NCBI RefSeq assembly: GCF_000935125.1
Contig: NZ_JRKI01000029.1
Coordinates: forward strand, 620,001-684,000
Source: Streptomyces natalensis ATCC 27448
Lineage (GTDB): Bacteria > Actinomycetota > Actinomycetes > Streptomycetales > Streptomycetaceae
Length of the DNA: 64,000 nucleotides
Direction: 5' to 3'
This document shows positions 1-8,649 of the stretch, in pieces; position 1 is the stretch's first letter, and each line of letters opens with the position of its first letter. The notes below the pieces were generated by a model. The model saw only the letters and a list, made by a program, of their open reading frames with translations. It had not been told where the DNA came from and searched no databases. A program made the translations under genes and the position numbers.

Positions 1-1
1 G

Positions 2-364
2 CGCGCCGCCCGCGATCACGACCTCATCGGCTATCTGGAGGCCGACCGGCGGTTCCATCTGTCCCTGCTGGCCCTCGGCGGCAACGACCGGCTCGTGGAG
101 ACCGTTGGTGACCTGCGCAAGCGCTCGCGGTTGTACGGCCTGACCGGGCTGGACGAGCGCGATCAGCTGATCCCCTCCGCCGAGGAGCACCTCGAACTCC
201 TCGACCTGATGGTGGCGGGCGACGCCGAGGCCGCCGAGCGGTGCATGGCGCGCCATCTCGGCCATGTGCGCTCGCTGTGGGCCGAGGACGCCGAGCGGCG
301 CCCGCCCGTCCAGGGTGGGCGCCGTGCCCCCCGTCCCCGGACTCCCGGTCAGAAGTTGCCGTAG
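2..364 (+). CDS. GntR/FadR-type transcriptional regulator, C-terminal part (truncated by window edge)
   Basis: The frame is open from base 2 and ends with TAG at 362-364, so only about 120 C-terminal residues are present. They read like the FCD ligand-binding domain of FadR-subfamily GntR regulators: a helix with D-x-x-F-H (DRRFHLSLL), then G-G-N-D-R-L, and later an EEHLELLDLMVAGD segment and an A-x-R-H-L-G-H-V helix that in this family supplies metal or effector ligands. The N-terminal winged helix lies outside the window. These proteins usually repress a neighbouring carboxylate or sugar-acid catabolic operon, which cannot be seen here. Its last 16 bases overlap the convergent kinase gene. 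The family call is fairly sure; the effector is unknown. Confidence 0.75.
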   Translation, partial: RAARDHDLIGYLEADRRFHLSLLALGGNDRLVETVGDLRKRSRLYGLTGLDERDQLIPSAEEHLELLDLMVAGDAEAAERCMARHLGHVRSLWAEDAERRPPVQGGRRAPRPRTPGQKLP

Positions 365-1260
365 TTGACCTGCCAGGTGGGCAGGCCCATCCGGCGCCAG
401 ACGGCGACCACGCGGTCGCGGTCGTCCAGCGAGACGCGCACCGCGAGGCGGTGGCGGACGTGGCGGTCGAAGAGTTCGGCCTTGACGAGGTCGTCACGGC
501 GGCCGTCGCCGGCGGCGCGCATCCACAGTTCGTCGTAGGGGACTTCGTGCCGGTGCAGCCATGCCTCGGTCCGCTCGCGGTGCTCCTCACCGCGCCCCGA
601 CAGCAGAGCGATGACATCGCCGTCGCGCCGGAAGGAGCGCAGGGCGTCCCGCACCGAGACGTTGAGCAGGTCCTCGTCGCAGCGGCTGAAGTCGTAGGGG
701 CCGCGGTCGCCCCGCAGGGCGAGCGTTCCGTCGATATCGCACATCACCGCCGGCGGCAGGGCCGGGTCGGCGGTGTACGGCTCGACGGGGACCTCGTCGT
801 TGAGCCATTCCGCGGTGAGCCGCCAGCCGCCCTGCCGGGCCTTGGCGTGCTTGTCGGCCAGGATCCGGATGATCTCCTCACCCGCGGTCCGCTCCCGTTC
901 GGCGTCGCGCCGTATGCACTCCTCCACCGGTACGTCGGTGAAGTCGTGCACGACGAAGGCAGCCGCTCCGGCCACCGCCGCCTTCAGGCGCTTGGGAATG
1001 TGCGGCGTCAGATGGGTGTTGTCCACGACGACGTCGAACCCGCCGTCCACCGCCGCCCGCACCGCCGCGTCCTGGATCGCCAGCGCGGTCTGCTCGTGCG
1101 CGTACGACCGGCCGCGCTCGGGCGCCGGGATGTCGAGCATGGTCCGCAGGTCGTCGAGGTTCACCCGGCGCATCCGGCCCTCGGACTCTGCCTGCAACGT
1201 CCGCGCGGCGGTCGTCTTTCCCGAGGCCGGAAGCCCCGTCATGACGTGTACTACGGGCAC
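349..1260 (-). CDS. Polynucleotide 5'-kinase / 3'-phosphatase (T4 Pnkp-like)
   Basis: A 303-residue protein starting at GTG, close to the length of phage T4 Pnkp, with the same domain order. The N-terminal P-loop kinase has GLPASGKT at residues 9-16 and a VVDNTHLTP segment near 79-86. The C-terminal HAD-type phosphatase has DIDGT at 175-179 (Asp175/Asp177) and a later LLSGRGEEHRERTEAWL stretch. Enzymes of this type heal broken RNA ends by removing a 2',3'-cyclic or 3' phosphate and phosphorylating the 5' end, giving the substrates of an RNA ligase. Only two bases separate it from the upstream RNA-ligase gene, so the two are almost certainly co-translated. The kinase-phosphatase call is secure; the RNA-repair role rests on the pairing. 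Confidence 0.85.
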   Translation of the reverse strand: MPVVHVMTGLPASGKTTAARTLQAESEGRMRRVNLDDLRTMLDIPAPERGRSYAHEQTALAIQDAAVRAAVDGGFDVVVDNTHLTPHIPKRLKAAVAGAAAFVVHDFTDVPVEECIRRDAERERTAGEEIIRILADKHAKARQGGWRLTAEWLNDEVPVEPYTADPALPPAVMCDIDGTLALRGDRGPYDFSRCDEDLLNVSVRDALRSFRRDGDVIALLSGRGEEHRERTEAWLHRHEVPYDELWMRAAGDGRRDDLVKAELFDRHVRHRLAVRVSLDDRDRVVAVWRRMGLPTWQVNYGNF

Positions 1261-1262
1261 GG

Positions 1263-2471
1263 TCAGTTCTCCTCGTCGGTGGTGAAGGGGTCGGCGGCCT
1301 GCGGCCGGACGGAACGGTACGTCATCAGCTCGGTGGGACGCCCGTCCAGGCGCTGGAACACGGCGGGGCGGACGGCCGCGTCCGGCAGCGCCTGCGCGGC
1401 GCGGGCGAAGGCGCCCCGGTCGGCGGCGAGAGGAGCGAGGGAGGCGTATGCCTCATCGATCGCGCGCTCGCGGTCGGCGACGTCCTTCTCAATGCGCGCG
1501 ATCACCTCGCGGACCCAGGTGTCGAATTCGTCGGGCACCTGCTCCAGCAGCGTGTCCAGGGGCCTGCCGCCGGACGCCGCCGTATCGGCCGCCGAGCAGC
1601 CCAGCGCCTGGGCCAGCTGCTTGGGCGGGAGCCCCGCGAAGCGCTGGATGCCGTGGCTGCGCCAGATGTCCCGCTCCGTGACGCCGGTGAGCACCTTGTG
1701 CAGCCGTACGTACTCGGCGAGCTTGGCCTTCGCCCGGATGCCCGAGGCGAAGCGCAGCACAAAGCCTTCGGCGTCCGTGCCCGTGGCGGTCCGGCCGTCG
1801 GGCAGCCGGTTGGATGCGGTCCGGGCGAGCAGTTCGGCCAGCGGCAGGGCGGGCCAGACGGTGACGACCGAGCCGATGCCCTGCCAGCCGGCCGCGGCGT
1901 CGGCCAGGGGTATCTCCGTGCCGTCCTTGCCGATGGCGGCGAGGAGCACCAGGTCGCGGCGCTCGCCGTAGTCGACGACGATACGGTTTTGCGGGTACAG
2001 GATCTCGGCGAGATAGGTCACGCCGGGCACCAGGGCGGAGGTGTCCTTGGCGTCCAGCAGGCGCTGGGCCCACGTCGCCTGGGTGCTGATGAACGATCCC
2101 CTGGTGGCGACCAGCCACCGGCCGGCGTAGTGGAAGATCACCGCGAGGCTGCCGTCGACCTTGTCGTACACCTCGAACGGCTCGTCCGGCAGCGCCGGCG
2201 CGTACGGCTGACCGGTCCCGTGCTCACCGACGTTGAAGAACTTCGCCAGCGGCAGCGCCACGATCTCGCCGGTGACGTCATCGGCGACCAGACCGCGGCA
2301 GCGCAGCGTCGCCTCGTTCCAGACGCGCTCGAACTGGCAGGCCCTCGTGTACGAGTAGAGGGACAGCGGCAGTTCGGGGTGTCGCTTACGGCTGATGTGC
2401 CCGGCATCGAGGGCCGCCGTCAGGTCCTGGGACGGCACCAGCTCATGGAGAGTCAGGTAGTCCTGGCTCAT
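1263..2471 (-). CDS. RNA ligase, T4 Rnl1-like nucleotidyltransferase
   Basis: A 402-residue protein from ATG at 2471, which has an AGGAGG ribosome binding site six bases upstream; the longer frame from GTG at 2504 has none. The covalent nucleotidyltransferase motif I is KVDGS at 104-108, so Lys104 is the predicted AMP acceptor. Motif IV (EGFVLR, 235-240) and motif V (KAK, 248-250) follow, and Glu156 in AEILYPQNR fits motif IIIa. Spacing and length match the Rnl1 family, whose phage T4 member reseals tRNA cut by an anticodon nuclease. The Pnkp-like gene follows after two bases, making an end-healing and sealing operon. No nuclease toxin or restriction system is visible nearby, so the trigger or target RNA is unknown. 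Confidence 0.85.
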   Translation of the reverse strand: MSQDYLTLHELVPSQDLTAALDAGHISRKRHPELPLSLYSYTRACQFERVWNEATLRCRGLVADDVTGEIVALPLAKFFNVGEHGTGQPYAPALPDEPFEVYDKVDGSLAVIFHYAGRWLVATRGSFISTQATWAQRLLDAKDTSALVPGVTYLAEILYPQNRIVVDYGERRDLVLLAAIGKDGTEIPLADAAAGWQGIGSVVTVWPALPLAELLARTASNRLPDGRTATGTDAEGFVLRFASGIRAKAKLAEYVRLHKVLTGVTERDIWRSHGIQRFAGLPPKQLAQALGCSAADTAASGGRPLDTLLEQVPDEFDTWVREVIARIEKDVADRERAIDEAYASLAPLAADRGAFARAAQALPDAAVRPAVFQRLDGRPTELMTYRSVRPQAADPFTTDEEN

Positions 2472-2586
2472 GTGTTCCTCCTGGTAGTGGACCTTGATTG
2501 TCACGTGCAGGAGGGCCGGACGAACACCGAATTAGCTGCCTACGGCGGTTTGGTGATCAGGGTCATGACGGCGCGAGGTCTCTGTG

Positions 2587-3453
2587 TCACTCGCCTCCCG
2601 CTGGGGCCGGCGTCTCCGCGGCCGTCTCGTGGGGCTGCTCCAGCAAGCGGGTGCGGAAGAGGTCGAGCACCTCGTCCAGGGCCGCGCGGGTCGGTTCGCC
2701 GGGTGCGTCGACGAGGTGTTCGGTCAGCACGGAGTGCGGCGGCAGCGCGGCCTCGGGGTTCGCGTCGGAGTCGTCCAGTTCGACGGCGACGAACGCCTCA
2801 CCGAGTGCGCGGCGCAGAAAGGCGAACCGGTCGCCCGGTACCAACCGGTCCCCACGGAAGCGCAGCCCCATGACCCGAAGGCCGTCACGTTCGCAGCGGC
2901 CCCGGACGGCGGCGAGGTCCTCGGCGGAGATGTCGATCCCGGCGGCGCGGCCCTTGGTGAGGGCCAGTGGCAGGGACGGCTGGGACAGGACGGGGGCGAG
3001 CAGGCGCTCATCGGCGGCCATGGCCAGGGCGAACCCGCCGGTGAGGCACATCCCGATGGCCCCGACGCCGGGTCCGCCGCAGCGCTCGTGCTCGTACGCG
3101 GCCAGGGCTCGCAGCCAGGTCACCACCGGCGAGGATTTCCCCGTCGCCAGCACGGTGAACTCCCGGCTCACGCACACCTTCCCCATCGACGAGGCGGTGT
3201 AGAGCGCCGACTTCAGCCGGCCGCCGGACGCCGGGAAGCCCTCGCGGCCGGGCGTGCCGAAGAGCACCGGGAGCACGGCGGTGCAGCCGATCGCGGCCAC
3301 GCGTTCCGCGAACGCGAGCACCTTGGGCGTGATGCCCGGAATCTCCGCCATCACGATCACCGCAGGCCCCGTACCGCGCCGCAGAATCCGGCGGGTGACG
3401 CCGTCATGGGCGAAGGTTCCGCGGTCGAAACCGGTCAGGTCGTGATCTGCCAT
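2587..3453 (-). CDS. Dienelactone hydrolase family protein
   Basis: A 288-residue alpha/beta hydrolase. The nucleophile elbow G-M-C-L-T-G-G places Cys136 as nucleophile, as in dienelactone hydrolases rather than Ser lipases. The early VIVMAEIPGITPKVLAFAERVA stretch (residues 33-53) and YLPVLFG-like strand also fit. The usual Asp and His of the triad should lie in the C-terminal third (PGDRFAFLRRALGEAF region). Such cytosolic enzymes open lactones or hydrolyse small esters in aromatic catabolism. It stands alone on the minus strand, 115 bases downstream of the ligase promoter region, with no catechol or chlorocatechol genes beside it, so the substrate is unknown. Confidence 0.8.
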   Translation of the reverse strand: MADHDLTGFDRGTFAHDGVTRRILRRGTGPAVIVMAEIPGITPKVLAFAERVAAIGCTAVLPVLFGTPGREGFPASGGRLKSALYTASSMGKVCVSREFTVLATGKSSPVVTWLRALAAYEHERCGGPGVGAIGMCLTGGFALAMAADERLLAPVLSQPSLPLALTKGRAAGIDISAEDLAAVRGRCERDGLRVMGLRFRGDRLVPGDRFAFLRRALGEAFVAVELDDSDANPEAALPPHSVLTEHLVDAPGEPTRAALDEVLDLFRTRLLEQPHETAAETPAPAGGE

Positions 3454-3707
3454 GGCTTACCACCGTTTCGGTCGGATGCTGGTCGGGGGTCGCTCTCCGG
3501 ACGGGCGCGCCTGGTCGCCCGTCCGCCGCACTTCCCCGCGAGACTACCCAGCGGTAACTCCGGGCGCACGCCTTCCGCTTGTCCGGCCGGGCCCCCGGGG
3601 CTGCCGTGGACGCCTACATCGGGGCTGCCGTAGACGCCTCCACCGGTGACGCCCACCGGCGTGCGACGAGGTAGCTTGACCGACCGGGAACGACGCACGG
3701 GGGACCG

Positions 3708-4322
3708 ATGGGGCAACACGAAAGAGCCGTCCGTACGGAGACCGCGCCCGCCGAGCCCCCGCCGCGGAACCGGGCGCGCACCGCACTCCGTGCGGTCCTC
3801 GTCCTCGTCATCCTGACGGTGGCGGGCCTGGTCATGCGGCTGCCGCTCGACGACTTCCGTTACACAACGGGCCTGTCCGGCACGCCCGGTACGTTCACCG
3901 CCGCGCAGTGCCACACCGTGGGCTCGGGACGCAGCTCCTCACGCACCTGTACGGGGACGTACGTCGCGGCACACGGCGGGTTCACCGATCGCACGGCGCG
4001 GGTGGACGGCGGCCGGATCGAGCGCGGCAAGCCCGTCGGGATGCAGCGCGAGTCGGACGGCAGCTATGTCCGGCCGCTGACCTCCGGTGTGTTGGAGGAT
4101 GTGGCGGGCGCCTTCGGGATCGCGGCGGTGGCGGCGTTCCTGTTGCTGGGGGTGTGTGTGAGTTCCCCCAGAGTTGTCGTCGAAGGCGATGCCCCGCTCC
4201 GCGCGAACCCGCGGCGCTGGCGCATCGCGCTGTCCGTCCTCCTGACGCTCTTCATCGGAGGGGGCGTGGCGGGGGCGTTGGCGTTCGCCGCCAGTTTCGT
4301 GATCGTACTGACCGGCCACTGA
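3708..4322 (+). CDS. Hypothetical membrane protein with three predicted membrane segments
   Basis: A 204-residue protein from ATG at 3708, preceded by a GGGGGA ribosome binding site. Residues 27-44 (hydrophobic, VLVLVILTVAGLVM) form a first membrane segment after a basic, Pro-rich cytoplasmic tail. An extracytoplasmic stretch (about 45-135) holds two Cys residues in a QCHTVGSGRSSSRTCTGTY segment that could pair. Two more hydrophobic segments lie at about 136-153 and 173-200. The single-copy domain between segments 1 and 2 is not recognised. The gene is monocistronic between a divergent hydrolase and a convergent gene. Orthologues of this general layout are common in Streptomyces but have no assigned role. 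Confidence 0.7.
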   Translation: MGQHERAVRTETAPAEPPPRNRARTALRAVLVLVILTVAGLVMRLPLDDFRYTTGLSGTPGTFTAAQCHTVGSGRSSSRTCTGTYVAAHGGFTDRTARVDGGRIERGKPVGMQRESDGSYVRPLTSGVLEDVAGAFGIAAVAAFLLLGVCVSSPRVVVEGDAPLRANPRRWRIALSVLLTLFIGGGVAGALAFAASFVIVLTGH

Positions 4323-4616
4323 CCGACCGCGGAGAGTGTGCCCCGTACCCGTACCCGGTGGCGTCCGGTGGCCGAGCCCGGCTCAACCGCCCAGCGCGGC
4401 GAGCAGGGAACGGGTCGCTGCCGTCGTTCTCCTGGGCGCATCGCCGAACTGCCCTCGCATCCCTTCTTCCTGGCCACCCTGTTCCAGCCGGAACTTCACG
4501 GCGACAACACCCGCCCGCACCCGCTGATCAGGGAGTTCGCGGCGGCGGCCGTACGGCACGCGGGGAATCGTGCGGCAGCCGAAGCGGTGAGCCGAGGAGC
4601 CCGCCGCCCGCCGTCG

Positions 4617-5234
4617 TCAATTGCCCCGCCAGATGTTGTCGAACGCCGCCTCGTGGAGGGCTCGGCGCTGCCGCTCGAACTCCAGGTGGCTCAGGGCGTC
4701 GTGGAGGGCGGCGAGGACGGTCGCCACGTCGTCGTCGGGCGGGCCCGGGGTGTTCTCCGGGGTGTTCGCCGCCTGCTCGTGGTGGATCCCCATGGCCTGT
4801 GCGAGGGCGGTGAGTACAGGCTCTTCCGAGGACCAGCGGTATGCCGCCTGGCGGCGGGCGGGCGAGTCGGTCAGCACCGTCCGGGTGGTCCGGAAGGGCC
4901 GTCGGCCCTCGCGTTGCCGGGTGAGCTGGCCGTCGGCCTCCAGTGCGGTGAGGTAGGACGCGGCGAGATCACGTCCTCTGCGCCACAGCCAGTCGTCGAC
5001 CGATTCGTACGGCGCCTGGCGGACGAGCGCCGCGGCGGCCTCGTCCAGGAGGTGATCGTCGAGGGACGGCCGGTAGCCCGGCACGATGTGCTCGTCGTCG
5101 AGGGTGATCGCCTGGGCGCTCAGGAGGTCGAGCAGCTCGGCGCCCGCGAGCGCCAGGGACAGGTCGCCCCGCTCCAGGGGGCGGCTGGCGGCCGTGTCCA
5201 GAGCAATGATCAAGAGGTCCCGCGGTGTGGTCAT
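4617..5234 (-). CDS. GPP34 (GOLPH3/Vps74-like) family protein
   Basis: A 205-residue protein. The ATG at 5234 is chosen over the long upstream frame because an AGGAGC ribosome binding site lies eight bases before it and the upstream frame is a shadow of the STAND gene. It opens with a TPRDLLIIALD helix. An LALAGAELLDLL segment, DDEHIVPG, and later LVRQAPYESVDDWLWRR and LTRQREG follow, all typical of the actinobacterial GPP34 domain. In eukaryotes this fold binds phosphatidylinositol-4-phosphate on Golgi membranes; the bacterial function is not established. It follows the STAND ATPase after 22 bases and is probably co-transcribed, so it may be a membrane-associated partner of that switch (inference). 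Confidence 0.75.
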   Translation of the reverse strand: MTTPRDLLIIALDTAASRPLERGDLSLALAGAELLDLLSAQAITLDDEHIVPGYRPSLDDHLLDEAAAALVRQAPYESVDDWLWRRGRDLAASYLTALEADGQLTRQREGRRPFRTTRTVLTDSPARRQAAYRWSSEEPVLTALAQAMGIHHEQAANTPENTPGPPDDDVATVLAALHDALSHLEFERQRRALHEAAFDNIWRGN

Positions 5235-5256
5235 GGGCAGCGCTCCTGGAACGATT

Positions 5257-7221
5257 TTACCGGTCCAGCAGCTCGGTGACCTCCTGGGCGTACTGCGGTA
5301 GCCCCGCCTCCTCGTACGCCGACCGGGCCCGCTCCCAGTAGCCGCGGGCCGCGTCCGGGCGGTGCCTGGCGAGCGCCAGGTGGCCGAGGTGATGCAGGGT
5401 GCGCGCCAGCCCGGCGGGGTCGTCGAGGCGGTGGTAGACGTCCAGGGCGCGCCGGTAGTGGTCCTGGGCGTCCTCGTGGTGGCCCTGCCGGCGGGCGGAG
5501 TACCCCAGGTTGAACAGGGTGTGGCCGCTCGCCCGGTGGTCTTCGAGCGCGTCGAAGAGCGGCAGGGCGGCGGCGTAGTGGCATTCCGCCTCCTCGTACC
5601 GGCCGAGGCGCCGGGCGGCCGTGCCCATGCTGTGCAGGGTCCTGGCCTGGCCGGTGCGGTCGTCCAGCTCGCGATAGCGGGCGAGTGCATCGGCGAATAC
5701 GGGCAGCGCCTGAGGGAACTCCTGCTGGTGCTTGAGGAAGTCGCCCAGGTTGTACAGGGCCAGTGCCTGCTGGGCGCCGTCGGGCAGGGCGGCGGCGAAC
5801 TCCACGGCCGTATCGCAGACTTCCCGGCCGACGGCCCAGTCCTGACGGCGGCGGAGGAACCAGCTGACGTCATGGGCCAGCGGCAGGGCCATGGCGGGCC
5901 GCCCGTGCCGCTGGGCCAGCTTCAGCGCCGAGCGCAGATTCAGGCTCTCGGTGTCGAGCCAGCGCTCGGCCTCGTCGTCCCGTCCGCGCTGCCGGGCCGC
6001 CGCCACGATCCGCTCGGTGGCGTCCCGGGCGGCGTCACGGTAGTGGGCCAGCAGCCGGTCGACGGCGGCCTGGATGCTCGCCGCGTCGTCCTCCTCACGG
6101 CGGCGCCGTTCGGCGAACAGCCGCAGCAGGTCGTGGAAGCGGACCCAGCCGCGGGGTTTGCCGTGCTCGATCATGTGGACGCCGCGCAGCGCACGGAGCA
6201 GCTTTCGGGCCTGGGGCAGCGGTTGTCCGGTGAGCGCGGCGGCGGCCTCCACGCTCACCTGCTGGCCCGGGTTGAGGGACAGGTACCGGAACATCCGGGC
6301 CTCGTCGGGGGTGAGCCGGGCGTAGGAGAGGGCGAAGGCGGCGGTGACCGAGCGGCGCTCCCCGTAGGTCAGTTCTTCCAGGCGGGTGGCGCGGTCGCGT
6401 AAGGCCGCGGTGAGTTCGCCGACCGTCTGGTCCGGGTCGCCGGCCAGTATGGAGGCCACGACGGCCAGCGCCAGCGGGAGATGGCCGCACAGGGCGGTGA
6501 GGTCCTCGACGGCCTCGGGCTCGTCCTGGGCGCGGGTGTCGTCGGAGCGGCGCATGCGCAGCGTGCGGGAGATGAGGGCGGCGGCCTCGGGTGGTTCCAG
6601 TACGCCGAGGTCGACGATCCGGGAGCCGGGCAGGTCGGCGAGGGTGTGACGACTGGTCACGAGGACCCGGTGGAGCGGGGGTCCGGGCAGCAGGGGTCTG
6701 ATCTGGTCCGTGGCGGAGGCGTTGTCGCACACGATCAGGGCCGCGCCGTGCCGGTCGGCGCGTTCCGCGAGCCTGGAGCGGTACAGCGACAGCCGCCCGG
6801 CGAAGGTCGGCGGGAAGAGCTCGTCGGGGACGCCGAGGGCGCTGAGGAAGACGGATACCGCGGTCTCGGGCCCCACGTAGCGGAGGTCGTCGTAGCCCTG
6901 GAGGTTGATGAAGAGCACGCCGCCGGGGAACCAGCCCGCGTCCACGGCGTCATGGGCGGCGCGCAGCGCGAGGGTGGTCTTGCCGACGCCGGCCGTGCCC
7001 GTCAGCGTGGACACCACGACCGGCGCGGCGTCGGAGCCGGGCCGCAGGGCGTCGGTGACCTGCCGCAGGGCCTCGTCCCGGCCGGTGAACTCCGGGACCG
7101 CCGGCGGCAGGCCCGCCAGCGCGGTGGGCGCCGGTGGCGAGAGGTACAACTGCCCTACGTGGCCCGCTTGGACGACAGGGCCGGTGACGCTCCCGCTCAG
7201 ATCATTCGACGACTGGTTCAC
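5257..7221 (-). CDS. STAND (NB-ARC) ATPase with N-terminal amyloid-like motif and C-terminal TPRs
   Basis: A 654-residue protein starting at GTG. Residues 5-27 carry a short Gly/Val-rich motif with the core GPVVQAG that resembles the prion-like signalling motifs reported at the N-termini of bacterial NLR-type proteins. A STAND NTPase follows: Walker A GTAGVGKTT (75-83), a VLFINLQGYDD strand, a LIVCDNA Walker B-like strand, VLVTSRH (sensor 1) and a GHLPLALAVVA GxP motif. A winged-helix region (AAALTGQPL, FHDLLRLFA) precedes about seven tetratricopeptide repeats containing the recurring ALYNLGDFLK, LHSMGTAARR, LFNLGYSARR and LHHLGHLAL helices. AfsR-like proteins share this core but have a DNA-binding domain in place of the short motif. 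It probably senses a ligand through the TPRs and signals by oligomerising. Confidence 0.85.
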   Translation of the reverse strand: MNQSSNDLSGSVTGPVVQAGHVGQLYLSPPAPTALAGLPPAVPEFTGRDEALRQVTDALRPGSDAAPVVVSTLTGTAGVGKTTLALRAAHDAVDAGWFPGGVLFINLQGYDDLRYVGPETAVSVFLSALGVPDELFPPTFAGRLSLYRSRLAERADRHGAALIVCDNASATDQIRPLLPGPPLHRVLVTSRHTLADLPGSRIVDLGVLEPPEAAALISRTLRMRRSDDTRAQDEPEAVEDLTALCGHLPLALAVVASILAGDPDQTVGELTAALRDRATRLEELTYGERRSVTAAFALSYARLTPDEARMFRYLSLNPGQQVSVEAAAALTGQPLPQARKLLRALRGVHMIEHGKPRGWVRFHDLLRLFAERRRREEDDAASIQAAVDRLLAHYRDAARDATERIVAAARQRGRDDEAERWLDTESLNLRSALKLAQRHGRPAMALPLAHDVSWFLRRRQDWAVGREVCDTAVEFAAALPDGAQQALALYNLGDFLKHQQEFPQALPVFADALARYRELDDRTGQARTLHSMGTAARRLGRYEEAECHYAAALPLFDALEDHRASGHTLFNLGYSARRQGHHEDAQDHYRRALDVYHRLDDPAGLARTLHHLGHLALARHRPDAARGYWERARSAYEEAGLPQYAQEVTELLDR

Positions 7222-7617
7222 GCCACCCTTTCTAGCTCACCTGCGGCGGGTGAGGAAGGCAGGCCGTCCGCTCCCCCGGACGCTCGGAGCGACGCGCCGA
7301 CACTCCCCCTTTACGTAAATTTTTGTTCAATTAGACCGGGGCAAGGTTACGTTCCACACGCCGTCCGCATACCGGGCATCTTCACCCGGGGAGCGGTCAC
7401 GCCTGTGAATAGAAGGGAACGGCACGCATGCACCCGCAGGTTCATCGACAGCCGCCCGTAATGCCCCCGTCTGGGCGGGACTTGGCGTTACCGCTCCGTA
7501 AACATCCCGTGATCGACAATCCGGTTGCCCTCGCTAAAAGATGTCGCTCGACCAGCACCGTCCCCACACAGCCGTCATGCGCTGATGCGGTGCGCAAGAG
7601 GGAGAGGCATCAAAAAC
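7222..7617. other. Divergent intergenic region between the STAND gene and the peptide-transport operon
   Basis: About 400 bases without a convincing gene. It contains an AT-rich island around 7310-7345, unusual for this genome, with the palindrome TTTACGTAAA at 7310-7319; this is the likely promoter zone for the leftward STAND gene. Toward the transporter, a CTCGCTAAAAGATG stretch near 7530 could hold a -10 element. A 103-codon frame from ATG 7428 has a fair ribosome binding site, but its composition is that of non-coding sequence and it runs out of frame into the permease gene, so it is not called. Confidence 0.5.
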
Positions 7618-8598
7618 ATGGGCCGGTATCTGCTACGCCGATTGGCGAATTATCTGGTCCTCGTGGTCGTCGCGGCGTCACTGACGTACTTCCTGGCCGG
7701 GCTCAGTCTCAACCCCCGCGCCAAGTTCGAGGGACGTAACCCACCGCTGCCCGAGACGTCCATCACCAAGACGCTCGACGAGTACAACATGAACCCGGAC
7801 ACCCCGATCCTGACCCGGTTCGGGCACTGGGCGGACGGCGTGGTCCACGGCGATCTCGGCAAGACCATCGAGGGCGACGACGTCAACGACGACTTCGGGC
7901 GCCGGGTGGGCGTCTCCACCCGGCTGTTGCTGCTCGCCACCATCGTCGGCTCCATCGGCGGCGTCGCCCTCGGTGCGTTCGGCGCGATTCGCCAGTACCG
8001 GCTCTTCGACCGGTTCACCACCCTGGCCTCGTTCTTCGTGCTGGCCATGCCGGTGTTCGTGATCGGCGTCGCGCTGAAGATCGGCGCCACCGCGCTCAAC
8101 GACGGCACGCAGACCATCAAAGTGCTCGGCGAATACGATCCGCAGTACGCCGGGCAGTGGAACTTCGACGCCCTCGTCAACCGCGCCCAGCACATGCTGC
8201 TCCCCGCGCTCACCCTGATCATCCTTCAGGTCGCCCTCTACAGCCGCTACCAGCGCTCCACCATGCTCGACGTGCTCGGCAGCGACTTTCTGCGCACCGC
8301 GCGGGCCAAGGGGCTACGGCGACGAAAGGCCCTGGTCAAACACGGCCTGCGGACCGCGATCCTGCCCGTGGTGCCGCTGCTGGTCTACAACATCGTGCTG
8401 CTCTTCACCGGCGCGACCTTCACCGAGAAAACCTTCGGCTGGCACGGTATGGGCGAGCTGCTGGTCGATTCGATCGGGAAGCAGGACGTCAATTCCGTGG
8501 CCGCGGTGGGGCTGTTCACCGCCGTACTGGTGCTGATCGCCGGTCTGCTGTCCGATGTGCTGTACGCGGCGCTCGATCCGCGCGTACGGGTCCGCTGA
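7618..8598 (+). CDS. Di/oligopeptide ABC transporter permease (DppB/OppB type)
   Basis: A 326-residue inner-membrane protein. The ATG at 7618 is chosen because GGGAGAGG lies about ten bases upstream and MGRYLLRRLANYLVLV is the standard DppB opening; the longer frame starting earlier is not coding-like. It has an N-terminal membrane anchor, a roughly 90-residue periplasmic insert, and five further membrane segments. The EAA loop that docks on the ATPase is FLRTARAKGLRRRKALVKHGLR-like, near residue 225. It ends with the family-typical YAALDPRVR. It is the first gene of a four-gene import operon and pairs with the following DppC to form the translocation channel. Confidence 0.92.
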   Translation: MGRYLLRRLANYLVLVVVAASLTYFLAGLSLNPRAKFEGRNPPLPETSITKTLDEYNMNPDTPILTRFGHWADGVVHGDLGKTIEGDDVNDDFGRRVGVSTRLLLLATIVGSIGGVALGAFGAIRQYRLFDRFTTLASFFVLAMPVFVIGVALKIGATALNDGTQTIKVLGEYDPQYAGQWNFDALVNRAQHMLLPALTLIILQVALYSRYQRSTMLDVLGSDFLRTARAKGLRRRKALVKHGLRTAILPVVPLLVYNIVLLFTGATFTEKTFGWHGMGELLVDSIGKQDVNSVAAVGLFTAVLVLIAGLLSDVLYAALDPRVRVR

Positions 8599-8649
8599 CC
8601 CTGGCCCGCAGACCGACCCCCTACCCACCGCACCTCAGGAGAGCGCGCG

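Noticed and set aside
7428..7739. 103-codon ORF with a fair ribosome binding site before dppB
   Set aside because: It runs out of frame into the permease gene and has no third-position bias. It could be a short leader peptide but cannot be supported.
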